From: Homalodisca vitripennis
Lineage: Eukaryota > Arthropoda > Insecta > Hemiptera > Cicadellidae
NCBI RefSeq assembly: GCF_021130785.1
Contig: NW_025777540.1
Coordinates: forward strand, 1 to 64,000
Direction of reading: 5' to 3'
Length of the DNA stretch: 64,000 nucleotides
Shown here: piece by piece, positions 13,225 through 24,789 of the stretch
How the letters are laid out: each line of letters opens with the position of its first letter
Position numbering within the stretch: position 1 is the stretch's first letter
Notes under the pieces: generated by a model
What the model was told of the DNA's origin: nothing
Databases searched by the model: none
What the model saw: the letters and a program-made list of their open reading frames with translations, nothing else
Made by a program: the position numbers and the translations under genes

Positions 13225-15964
13225 TCCATTCTAAACATATATCTAAAAAAATTACCAATTTATTATTAACTGTAACTATAAATAGTTAATGTTCAAAAGT
13301 TTTAAATTTGGAGGCTTTTGAGATTGGTCTGTAACGTACATAATACAGTGAAAAAAGTTGAATATTGAGTTGGGTTCTTTTACAGCAGTTTCAAAAGAAG
13401 TACAAAATTTAGGTATAATTAAAACAAAAAACGTGCTCCAGAAATTCATAAATTGGCCGATTTGATATTGTAGCATGAATATTCGTTAACATATTAAATA
13501 GCATGCAATATTTAAAAATCCTCTCGTTGATGAGAAGTGAGACGGTATTTTGATAAATATTTTTTTCTAAATGAAGTACCATTTATTGTCTAAGCCCTGT
13601 TTGATACCAAATTGTGATACCAATAAATTTTCTTTTAGACTGTTTTAAATATACCTTGTTTTAACAACATTTACCGTCAATGCGTGTTACAAAACTATAA
13701 CAGAATTGTACTAAATTTTTTAAGTAGGCCTACAAGGTTGCCGAATGCCTAAAATCCTGTAGTATGTTCAAATTAATTATACAAATATGTAATTAAAAAT
13801 ATATGTTTAAAATAATATTTGTCATATTAATCATTTTGTTCAAAATAGAAATATATAAATTTAAAGAAGATCTTTTTCTTATTAAAATGAAGGAGAAGAA
13901 TTCACACTATGACTAGTATAATTTAATATAATATAAATAAAAAACAACTGCTCCGCTGATATTACAAATTACAGCAAGGGGACCTGGACCGGTTACAATG
14001 AAACTTACTGATACATTGCATATGCAAAATTATGATAATTATATTAATAGTTATATTTATGTTAAACAAGGTGATAATAGCACTCAAGCATATAAAATTA
14101 CTTGTTGAAAGCTTACTGTTAGACAATATACAACATAATCTTATGATGCCAAATTTTCTTTCCCATTAATTAAACAACTGATATTAAAATTTTTCCTCAG
14201 GTTTATAGATCATATCTCTAGAACAGGCTATTCAAATGTATCTCTATATCTTTACTTTGTTGAACTGACTTCGCAAAAAACATCCCTGGTCCACGCTACA
14301 TACACGGTAAATACAAACAGTAGTTAGATATATTTTTTTGCCTACACAGCCAATTGATTACGCTTCATGTTATATCAGAAATACGTGTACAATAGGGGAC
14401 AGGAGTTAAGATTTAAGAGGCCTAATATGTAAAACTATATTCAAGGAGTGTTTATAACTATATTGCAAAATGGCGTTTTAAATTATGTGCGATAAATGGA
14501 AGTGCGCTTAGTCAAGTTTAAGTATTTTTAAGAATTACAAACTTACAAATTTGTGAATTTTCAAAAAGCACTACTATCACCATTTTGTTTCATATTTAAT
14601 ATAACATTCCAAGTTCAGGAGAGCTAATTATCTCTCGACTTAAGGCGTCTGATAGATTTGAGTTAGAGTTAGCGTATGTTAACGTCCTTTATGTGACCCT
14701 TACTCTTGTTATCAGTACTACCGACCTTGTAATGTATTGTCTCTTTCCCTAGTTTTGTTTTATAAGATCCCCACACAGGGCAGTGGCCCATATGAACGGT
14801 CAAGAAAAGCATAAACATAAGAATAGTCTCTCTTGAAATATGTCCCAATTCCATAATCATTTTTTATTTCTCTCTTCTGGCCAATAAAACTTAAACTAAT
14901 TCACAATTATTAAGTATATTTCATAAATAAGTTAGATAATTGTAACATACATTATAGCGTGATATGTTACGTGGTGTACAGAAAATTTGTTCGAAAACTC
15001 CAAGCCAATATAGCTAAAAACTCGATAATATTAAACGGCTAGTGTTTTATCAATCTATACTTTAAATATTTTTAATTATGTGAACCGGCTTCACACGATA
15101 ATTGGTATGGCTTGTGTAAAACCAACCAATGTTATCTAAATTTACAAGGCATTATAATTAATATACGAATTGTTTTTACTAAATAATAGATGTATTTTTT
15201 TAACATGGAGACGTAATATATGCCATGTTTGGATTTAAGGTTTTCCAAGATAAAAAAGCAATAATATAATTTGGTATTATTGGGTATTAATCATGCTATG
15301 ATAACAAATAAGTAAGATTCAAAATATATATTTGTACATTGAGTGATGGCATTTAAGATCCTGACCTAATACTTTTTAGTTATAAGATCTAATCTGTACT
15401 AAAAATTTGATCAAGTGTGTAATACAAATAGAATATATAATTTTCACGTGACTTATTATTACATGTATAACATTACTTAATATGACAGTCTAGTCTTGCA
15501 GATAGAATTATAACGTTTACCTGTCATCCCAAGTACAATTTTTGCTGCTACCTATTATCGAGAAAAATTTAAAAAGATATAGTAAATTAGGCTTACTCAG
15601 GTAAGATAATTTATTAAGGTATATGTAAATGTTTATTATGTTATAGGAAGTTTGTATATTTAGATATGAAATTACAGTGTTTAATCCTCCTCCTTAATTA
15701 TCCTAATAAAAATGCCTTTATTCCAACCAAGCCAATACCCTGTCGTGCCAAGGTTATAGTCACGTGTTTTTAATTTACCAAAATGTTTTGTTGTATTATT
15801 TTGTGATTTAAATGTCATCACTTGAAAAAGAGATGAGCCACTGTTTTCCAAATTACGGTTTTCTGTAAGTTATTCTAATAAATATTGCTATCCTTTATGT
15901 TTATGTATGAAATTGAATATATAGTGCGTATCTCTATAAACGTTTCTATAATTATATTATCTAT
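13225..15964. other. AT-rich intergenic or intronic sequence
   Basis: No exon, RNA gene or element could be supported. If the signal-peptide exon at 12453-12518 belongs to a live gene, this would be intron. Confidence 0.4.
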
Positions 15965-15980
15965 ATAAATAAATAAATAA

Positions 15981-16032
<52 letters not shown>
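15965..16032. repeat. (AAAT)n(AT)n composite microsatellite
   Basis: Four or five AAAT units followed by a long AT run. Confidence 0.93.
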
Positions 16033-16036
<4 letters not shown>

Positions 16037-17320
16037 AATATATATACAATATATAAATATATACGGTGCCCATAAACACAAAATTCCATTTTAGCATCTA
16101 TAACATTTTTAAAACAACACAGGTCATGTTTTATATAATTTTAACGGTATTCGAACCCTAAAAACTTAAGTGACGGAAGCAATTGATTATACAAATTCAC
16201 CTAATATTATACAAATGGCCACCTAAAATATATAGAGAATAAGGCTATTGTGTTTTGCTGCCATTTATGTGATACGAAATCTAGTAAAAACATTAATGGT
16301 TCTATAGTTCATGTCACGAGATTTCAATTTATACTATTCATGGCCACAAATGACAAATTCGAGCGGATGTTAGAGGATAATATTTACCAACGTAGTAAAT
16401 ACACCTTTATTAATGTATTAGCGACATGTTATCACCGTTAGAGGTAGGTAAGAACCTTTTTTGTAAAACCTGTACAGTTTATTATAGGTTTATTTAGTTG
16501 TGTTGGAATTTCCCATTAACATTTTAAATTTGCGTGCGAAATAAAGTTTTTATGAAAATGGAAAAAAATGATAACGGTAAAAAACTTTTAAAATTCTCCC
16601 ATGCATGGCATTATTTGAAAGCTCAAGTCGTGAACTGTCCCAAAATAATTTTTGTATGGTTTCTTATGAAAGGAGAAAATAACAATTAAACACAATTTTT
16701 ACTAAAATTGTAGACTACAAATTTGGAAGAAATAGATATAATTAAATTTATTCGTCATCAATATGAATGTTTAGGATGTTAAGAGGATTACATATTTAAA
16801 GCATAATGTGAGTTTGTTTTGTAAACTTATGAGTTTCGAATATAGGAAACAGTTTTTTTTTAAATATTTATGTTTACAAATTTTAAACAAAAAAAACTGT
16901 TGTCAACTTACCGTGGAATGAGTTTAGTCTAATCATCTGGAGTTTGAGTGCTACATATTTTAGACGCGTAGTCTGAAACACCCTGTATCATTGAAATAAA
17001 ACAAAAATCCTAAACATTTTGGAGCCAATCCCCGAAATAATTACATGTATTATTAGAAATAACTAGTGTTATAGAATAACAATCTGTAACACGTACGTTG
17101 TTTTACTTAGAATCAAGATAAATATTGTAATCTGCTAGTTATTATTCTTTAGTTTTAGAAAAGCATCAACATAAAAATATTTATACAATATTGATATATT
17201 GAACAAAGAATCTCAGCAAGTCATAGACACTAAAATTCAATCAACTGAATCCCAATAGCTTGGCATATCATTTATACATATAGCCTGTATATTTTAAATT
17301 CGCTTCGCTTCGGTTAGTAT
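16033..17320. other. Intergenic, with one mariner-type terminal motif
   Basis: The motif GAAACACCCTGTAT at about 16975-16990 is the inverse of the TACAGGGTGTT motif at 3811. Such motifs mark mariner-type ends, but no complete element was delimited. The 63-codon frame at 16250-16441 has no recognisable domain. Confidence 0.4.
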
Positions 17321-17715
17321 GGTTGTTTGACGAGTGTATTATCTCGTTTCTTGTTGCTCCTCGCTGCTTTAGAACATAGTGAGTACTTAGTGTCGATAAA
17401 TGTGTGTGTCAGCCTACTTACCAACTCATACTGCAATAATTATAACACCACTGCATCAATAGTGAAATGTTGTAAACAATATCAGACCTTTCCATTCTTT
17501 TCCAGTCCAGCTGTCAATAACAAGTACCGTCTGCAGATTTATAAAGAAAAACAATCCCTGTCACTCTGAAATCCACAGCCTTTTAGATCTCAAACATCTT
17601 TCGTTACTCAAAAAGATCAGCATTATAACTAATACCTGGTTTCCGGCTACTGTTGGTGGATCGAGTAGCTAACGGTGGTCGGTGCAGTGTATTGGTTAAG
17701 AAGTAAGAATTTGAT

Positions 17716-18621
17716 ATGGCAAACCTTGCCGATAAATCTGTTTGCATAGTCTGCTTCAAAAAAGTGATTGACAAAGGAGTGGAATGTGATTCGGCTTGCA
17801 AACGTTGGTTTCACCCCGATTGCGTCAAGATTACTGCCGGTGAATACAAGAAGATTGCTGATGGTACTACTAGGAACTGGTCTTGTGGTTGCGTTGATTG
17901 TGTAGACTCACAGTCCGTTAGACCCGTGTCTGCTCAAATATCTGATCTGTCCTCGAAATTTGATCGTGTTATTAATAAACTGAATTTGCTTGATGGCCTG
18001 TCACAGGGAATAGAGGATATAAAATACGATTTATCCAGCATTAAAGCTTCTATTGCTGAATTGGAACCTCGAGTCTCTGCTAATGAGTCCAAGATAACTG
18101 CTTTACAGCAAGACGTCCAATCACTTAAAGATTGACCTCAAACTGAAAATCTAGAATCAATACTGGAGGAATCTAATGACAGAGCTCGTCGTGCCAATAA
18201 TGTTATTGTGTATAGATTATCTGAAAGCAAAAGTGGCGATGTGGCTATGAGAGTGCTTCACGATTCAGATAAGGTTCAAGCCTTGATTAATGCCTTCTGT
18301 CCATCCCAAACTGATCTTACCTTCAAGTGCTACCGTATTTGTGCTGCGACTAATAAAAGGGTGCGCCCCCTAAAACTCATTCTTCCTACTCTACAGGCTG
18401 TCATTGTGTTCTTGAGAAAATTTGATGAAAACGTCCTTCGTGGCATCGATCCCGACTTTGCTGATGTAAGAGTGTCAAGAGATCGCACACCCCGTGAACG
18501 TGATCATTTCAACAACTTGAGGGACCAGCTCAAAGTGCGCTCAAAGAAGGGAGAGAAGAATCTCACTATAAAATACGTGAATGGAACGCCGAAGATAGTG
18601 AAGCAGGCTTCAAAAAACTGA
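17716..18621 (+). pseudogene. LINE ORF1: PHD-like finger, coiled coil, RRM-like domain
   Basis: One frame of 301 codons from the ATG at 17716, interrupted by a single TGA at 18133-18135. Residues about 10-62 form a PHD-like zinc finger: CIVC, then ECDSACKRWFHPDC, then WSCGC. Residues about 75-138 are a heptad-rich coiled coil (LSSKFDRVINKLNLLDGL and following). After the stop, a segment RARRANNVIVYRLSESK opens an L1-ORF1p/RRM-like nucleic-acid-binding domain ending at 18621. ORF1 proteins coat the retrotransposon RNA. The PHD-like finger is known from ORF1 of some CR1/jockey-related lineages. The stop could be a real mutation, as the copy has other lesions. Confidence 0.85.
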
Positions 18622-18639
18622 GCGGCGTAGTCACCAGTG

Positions 18640-19458
18640 TCTACTATCAGAATTTTAATGGGTTAAGAACTAAAATTCAAGATATCAAACAGTCCATCCC
18701 TGTTTCTGTATACGATATTGTAGTCTTGACTGAGACCAATCTGAGTGATGACATATCCTCAGCCGAGCTCGGCCTTTCTAATTTCAAAGTATTTCGTTCT
18801 GATAGATCTTCTGCCACAAGTTCCAAATCTAGTGGTGGTGGAGTATTGGTGGCTGTGAAAAAATTCAATAATGGTTACCGAACTTAGTCCTTGTATTAGC
18901 ACAACTGAATCTGTATTTCTTCAAATTAACAAGACATCGTCAAGTCCATCCATGTTTATTGCTGGACTTTACATACCACCAAATAAACCTGATGAACCCT
19001 ACTCGAACTTCTGTGACATTATTGAAGAGTTTTTGAGTACTGGCCCTGATTATGATGTGGTACTACTGATTGGTGATTTTAATCTCCCTGATGTTAATTG
19101 GTCTGACATGTCTCCACCTGCCAGCAATAAGTCATCTCAGCTATTGCGTGACCTGATGTCCTTGCACCGACTGTATCAGATTAATAGAGTCCTTAATGCT
19201 CGAGGGGTTATGCTTGACCTTGTATTCAGCAGTGATGAGAAGTGTGTCGTCTCTCCTGCCTCTGATCCTGTCTTGCCTTCTGAAGCTGCTCATCCTGCTC
19301 TTCATATCGAGGTACCCGTACAAACCTGTGGGTCGGTGTCTAATGTCACAATGAATTATAAGTTTATGCGATGTAACACTCAGGAAGTTTACAACGAGCT
19401 TAGTCTTTGCTGTGGTGAGGAGTTTTATCATATACCTAATAGTCATGATTTTTCTTGA
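18640..19458 (+). pseudogene. LINE ORF2 endonuclease domain (AP-endonuclease type)
   Basis: The endonuclease starts with YYQNFNGLRTKIQDIK and a DIVVLTETNL motif (18.64-18.74 kb). It then shows SGGGVLVAVKK (to about 18.86 kb), where a one-base shift in an A run changes frame. From 18871 the frame continues with FIAGLYIPP and the diagnostic GDFNLPDVNW. It ends at 19458, where the next ORF2 frame has already opened. This domain nicks target DNA to prime reverse transcription. Catalytic-type residues (N of the QN motif, E of LTET, D/N of GDFN) are present. Confidence 0.85.
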
Positions 19459-21430
19459 TAAATTTCAAAAGACCATTCACGATATTGTTCTGAAGCATAC
19501 TCCGTTGAAGAGAGGCGGTGTGTGTAGATTTCCATCATGGTATTCTCCTGAGTTGAGGAGTGCTTTTGTGTGCAAAAAGATCTTGCACAGAAAATACAAT
19601 CCTACTGGTAACTACGGGCACTACTTAGAATTCCAGAGGGCCCGACACCATTGTAAGAAGCTGAGTGACCTCTGCCATGCAACATGCATGGAGCGAGTTA
19701 ACAACTCTATTCCCCTAAATATCAAGGCTTTGTGGAGTTTTTTCAGGAACTTGAAATCTGAGTCTACCAGAGCAAATGAATATTTCTCGGATGATCAACG
19801 TGAATCTAGTCCTGAGGGTATATGTAACCTATTTGCTGATTATTTTGCATACGTATATAGACCTTCGGTTGACCTCATCCCTCAGTTTGACTTCACCACC
19901 CAGATCAATATGTCGTCTTGTACGTTTAGGGTTGAGGATGTGGAGAGAAAACTTTCTTCATTGGAAACTTCCAAGGGAACTGGGCCTGACTTGATTCCTC
20001 CATCCGTCTTGCGCTTCTGTGCTCCCATTATTGCTCCTCAACTTACAGTTATCTTCAATAGATTACTTTGAGGATGGTATATTCCCTGATGGACTTAAGA
20101 GCTGTTTTATTGTGCCAATTCATTAGTCGTCTGATTCTTCTGATGTCCACAATTACCGACCTATTGCTATTCAGCTAGTTCTGGGGAAGATTTTCGAAAG
20201 CTTAGTTCTTGACTATGTGAGCTTTCCAATTCAAAAATATCATAGCGCCGCAGCAACATGGCTTTGTCCGGGGTAGGTCAACAGTTAGCAACTTGGTTGT
20301 TTATGTGGATTACATTTTGTCTGCCTTCTCGAGTGGCGTCCAGGTCGATAGTGTTTATATTGATTTTAGCAAAGCTTTTGATGCTATCAGTCATGGGCAC
20401 CTTCTGGCCAAACTTCACGGTTATGGTATATGTGGCAACCTACTTTCTTGGTTTCACTCCTACTTAAATGATAGAACTTTCTTTGTTAGTTTCGCTGGCG
20501 CCCTATCAAGACCTTTCACCGCCACTTCTGGTGTCCCTCAGGGGTCACGCCTGGGCCCCTTTCTCTTCAATCTCTATATTAATGACTTGGTCAGGTCATT
20601 AAATGTTGACTGCCTAATGTTTGCGGGTGATGTCAAGGTCTTCCGTGCTATTAGGGACCCTTCTGAAACTGAGACACTGCAGATGAACCTATGCTTCATT
20701 GAGAACTGGTGCATCACCAACGCTATGAGCATAAATGCCGCCAAATGTTCACTGGTTTCTTTCACTCGCTCTGCCCAATCTCTTGTGGTATCTGACTACA
20801 TGCTCAATGGAACTGTTCTATCTCGCAGTACAATCGTCCGTGATCTGGGTGTCGTCTTCTCTGCAGATCTTAGCCCTGATAAGCATATTGACTTAATCTG
20901 CGGCAAAGCCCTATGAATGCTCAACTTCATACTAAGAGCTTCAAGGAGTGGTCTTGGCATTGTGGCGTTGAATATCCTATATAATTCCTTGGTAAGGAGT
21001 ATACATAAATACTGTTCTGTTGTCTGGTTCCCTTATCAACACAATCACATTAAACGTCTAGACAGGATCCAGCGACGCTTCGTCCGAGCTGGTGGTGTTA
21101 GGCTGGGTCATAACTATTTTGATGTACCCATTGATCTAGTTGAGGCCTCTCTTGGACTTCTCCCTCTGTCTACTAGAAGGCAATAAGCTGATGCTCTTTT
21201 CCTATGGGGAGTTCTTCGTGGCACGGTCGATTGTTCTGACCTACTCTGTCGCATTGATCTACGTGCTTCAAGATTGACCCGCTCATGCAACCTGTTTTTT
21301 GGTCGGTCGCACCCCACCAACTAGATCATGCACGGTCCTCTTCCACGTTTACATCGACTGGGCAACCAGCTGTGTCGCCAGTTCGACTTCTTTGATGACA
21401 GCCAATCTGCGATCAGAGGAATCTTCCAGA
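19412..21430 (+). pseudogene. LINE ORF2 reverse transcriptase and C-terminal region
   Basis: The segments run from the linker (RFPSWYSPELRSAFVCKK) to the palm. The palm includes YIDFSKAFDAISHGHLL (motif A), SGVPQGSRLGPFLFNLYIND (motif B) and FAGD at 20620-20631. FAGD replaces the usual catalytic FADD, so the enzyme would be expected to be dead. The thumb follows, with LYNSLVRSIHKYCSVVWFPY. Two in-frame stops (20914-20916 TGA, 21184-21186 TAA) and at least one shift near 20.07 kb break the gene. The last recognisable residues end near 21.43 kb. Confidence 0.85.
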
Positions 21431-21449
21431 GTCGGGTTCCCCGGTGAAT

Positions 21450-21720
21450 GTTTGTTTTTTGTTATTGTTCTATTATTGTTATTATTCTTTTATTATATAC
21501 TAGCAAAATTTTGTATTCATACTAGCATTAATTGTTGCTAATTTGCTATTTATCGTTATTGTATTCACATTAGCATTTATTCTTGTTACTTATTTGCTAT
21601 ATCGTTGTTGTTTTTTTTATATTATTATTGTTGTTTTTTTTTTTAATATTAATATTATTATTGTTGTTTTTTTCAATATTACTATTATATTGTTATTGAT
21701 ATTGTCTTTATCGATGCGTA
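21450..21720 (+). repeat. T-rich low-complexity stretch in the LINE 3' region
   Basis: Runs of TATTATTGTT-type units with T tracts between the ORF2 end and the 3' tail. The reading frames here are artefacts of composition. Confidence 0.6.
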
Positions 21721-21945
21721 AACTCTCTGTCTTTGATCATGTACTGAGATAATATATTGTGACAAATCTAAATGTAGCAAAAACTGTATTCAAATCAACA
21801 TAATTTTGTGTTTTGCTGCCATAATATTGTATTAGTTTTAAACGTTGATGTTGTCTTAGATTATGATCACTTTTTTTGTGTCAGCCTTAGTTGTACTTAT
21901 CTGTAAAATGGAGTTCTCCGTATATAAATAAATAAATAAATATTC

Positions 21946-23743
21946 TATATTGTGGCTAATTGTCCATACTATAATTGTATCTAAGATTTATAAGCTCACA
22001 TAAGTAAGTAGTGCGAGAGAAAGACAAGATTGCTGGCAGACTGACAGTTTGGGCACCATTGTGAGATGTTTATTACCTTAGTATGTCTATTGACACGTTG
22101 ATGTAGAACATGGGCTCTCTACCAGTAGAGCTGGTCGTTCTCATGTCAACATTGACAGTATTATATGTTATTGGAAAACACCAGCACTTGATGTCTATGT
22201 CATATTTTACCTCTTCAATAGTTACTGAAATTTTATAATTTCAAATTTTAGTTTATAATAGTTCATTTTAAATAGACTAAAACCCAATGCATAAGTAGAT
22301 ATTTTCTTCTAATACATCAGATACCGTCCCTGTATTTTGTTCCCTTAAAGAACCTATAAACACACGAAACTCAATTTTCTCTGTATTTAATTTACTATAC
22401 TAAAAGTATTATTAATCTAAACACTTGTAGCAACTCACTAGTATTATGAAGGCCATTAGAGTTCCTGTTTCTAATTTGTTTGTTTCTTTAAATTGCCCAC
22501 CAAACTGTATTGTGTTCTTACATATACCACAAATGTAGCTAAATCGAAATGAACAAATAATGGTACAGTAAGTTTTTATATATATTGGACCTTCATAAAT
22601 GAAAAACTTGATATCATTTAATAAATTTAAGATATTGTCCCATTAAATTGTTAAGCAAAATAATAAACAGGTGATATATATGCTTCTTTGTTATAAGAAT
22701 ATAATCAGGCACTAGATATACTACATACACTTGGTTCTCTAAAAACATTTAAGAATTATTATATAGAACTGAAGGTAAAAGTTTTTCTGATTAAAAAAAT
22801 TCAAAAATATTATGTACTATTGTGTGGAAAAAACTACCTGTATCAAAATTTAAATTTGCAGGAGTAAACTCAAATTACTTTTTTTGTTTTTTATGTACTA
22901 ACTCTTTTTATTTATTTATTAATTTTGTTTTGTTAATATCATTTAAATAGTAACATAAGCGCACGAAATAAATAAAACGTAGAAATCCTAAATACTATGA
23001 AAAAAATGCATACGTATCTTCCTGGATATATTATCACTATTCGTGCATACTCCACATTTCTGGTGGAGTAATTAGAGCAAATGGAGATGGTGGATCAAAG
23101 AGTTTTAGACATACGCGTTGCGAATTCTACAGGTTTTTGTAACGTTATATTGTACTATTTGGTTTCATTATAATAGCCTGAATGTATAATAAGCTGTGGA
23201 TATATTGAAACAATACGGCATCAAGTTTATTAGTTTTGGTCACAACTCCAAGTTCGCCTTTATTTGTAAAACTTTGAATTAAATTGTTGAATAAAGTAAT
23301 TATTCTTAAAAGTAATAATCCTTTACTTCTTAGGTAAGAGATCTGTAGTATGAACCATATATCTAATATATATTAATAAATGGAGATTAAAACCGATACA
23401 CACATATTAAAATAATTTAAATGAAATATTACCAATAGACAAGTTTATATAAATATATAGATATATTTTCCAATATAAAACTTAATTTAAATAATCATAG
23501 CACAAACAAGATCCTTTGTTTAAAATATTTATAATAATATTGAACATAAAAACAAATACATTTCCGGTAACCACCTCTTACTACACAGCGTGCGCTGTAC
23601 GCCCTTGTGGAACAGAAGATAAAATTATAATAGTTTTTTGACTAACTGGTAATATTTACTAATACTATAACTGAATAGTAATATCAATTCAGTAATATCA
23701 CAGAATATCAATTCTTTTATATTCCTGCATTTAATCGAAAATG
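21946..23743. other. AT-rich intergenic sequence
   Basis: No gene or element could be supported in this 1.8 kb. It separates the LINE tail from the poly-T tract. Confidence 0.5.
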
Positions 23744-23941
23744 CTTTTTTTTTTTTTTTATTTGTAATTTTTTTTTTTTTTTATTTTTATTTTTTTTTTT
23801 TTTTTTTTTTTTATCATTTATTTTTTTTTTTTTTTTTTTATTTTTTTTTTTTTTTTAATTTTTATTTTCTTTTGTTTTTTTCTTTTTTGTTTTTTTATTT
23901 TTTTTTTTTTTTTTTTTTGTTTTTATTTTTTTTCTTTTTTT

Positions 23942-23976
<35 letters not shown>

Positions 23977-24018
23977 CTATTTTTTTTTTTTTTCTTTGTT
24001 TTTTGTTTTTTTTTTTTT

Positions 24019-24052
<34 letters not shown>

Positions 24053-24105
24053 TTTGTCTCTTTTTTTTTTTTTATTTTTTTTGTTGTTTTTTTTTTTTTG
24101 TTTTT

Positions 24106-24136
<31 letters not shown>

Positions 24137-24268
24137 CTCTTTTTTTTTTTTTTGATGTTTTTTTTTTTTTTTGTTTTTTTTGTTTTTTTCTATTTTTTTT
24201 ATTTTTTTTTTTTTTTTTTTTTTTTTTTATTTTTTTTTTTTTTTTTTTGTTTTTTTTTTTTTTTTCTT

Positions 24269-24313
<45 letters not shown>

Positions 24314-24369
24314 TTTTTTTGTTTTTTTTTTTTTGTTTTTTTTTTTTTTTTTTTTTTTGTTTTTTTTTT

Positions 24370-24460
<91 letters not shown>

Positions 24461-24704
24461 TTCTTTTTTTTTCTTTTTTTTTTTTTTTTTTTTTTTTTTG
24501 TTTTTTTATTTTTTGTTTTTGTTTTTTGTTTTTTTATTTTTTTTTATATTTTTTTTTTGTTTTTTTTATTCTTTTTTTTTTTTTTTTTTTTTTGTTTTTT
24601 TATTATTTTTTTTGTTTTTTTTTTTTTGTGTGTTCTATTCTTTTTTTGTTTTTTGTTTTTTTTTTTTTCCTCATTTTTTTTTTTTTTTATTTCTTTTTTC
24701 TTTT

Positions 24705-24760
<56 letters not shown>

Positions 24761-24789
24761 TTTTGTTTTTTTTTTTTTTTTTTTATTTT
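23744..24789. repeat. ~1.05 kb interrupted poly(T) tract
   Basis: More than nine tenths of the bases are T, with scattered single A, G or C interruptions and uninterrupted T runs of many tens of bases around 24380-24460. All long poly-Phe or poly-Lys frames inside are meaningless. It could be an inflated retroelement poly(A) tail on the minus strand, an expanded homopolymer, or a long-read consensus artefact. It ends abruptly where a plus-strand LINE remnant begins. Confidence 0.95.

Larger units (their letters stand above)
17640..21945 (+). mobile_element. Nearly full-length non-LTR retrotransposon (LINE), jockey/CR1-like
   Basis: The order is 5' leader, ORF1 (PHD-like finger, coiled coil, RRM-like domain), ORF2 (AP endonuclease, reverse transcriptase) and a short 3' UTR, ending in an (AAAT)n tail at about 21921-21943. 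GC content is visibly higher than in the flanks. The 5' boundary is uncertain and may lie as far left as about 17.29 kb. Lesions visible: a TGA in ORF1, frameshifts near 18.86, 19.44 and 20.07 kb, and stops at 20914-20916 and 21184-21186. Reading frames are still long, which suggests a fairly recent copy. No target-site duplication could be fixed. Confidence 0.88.
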
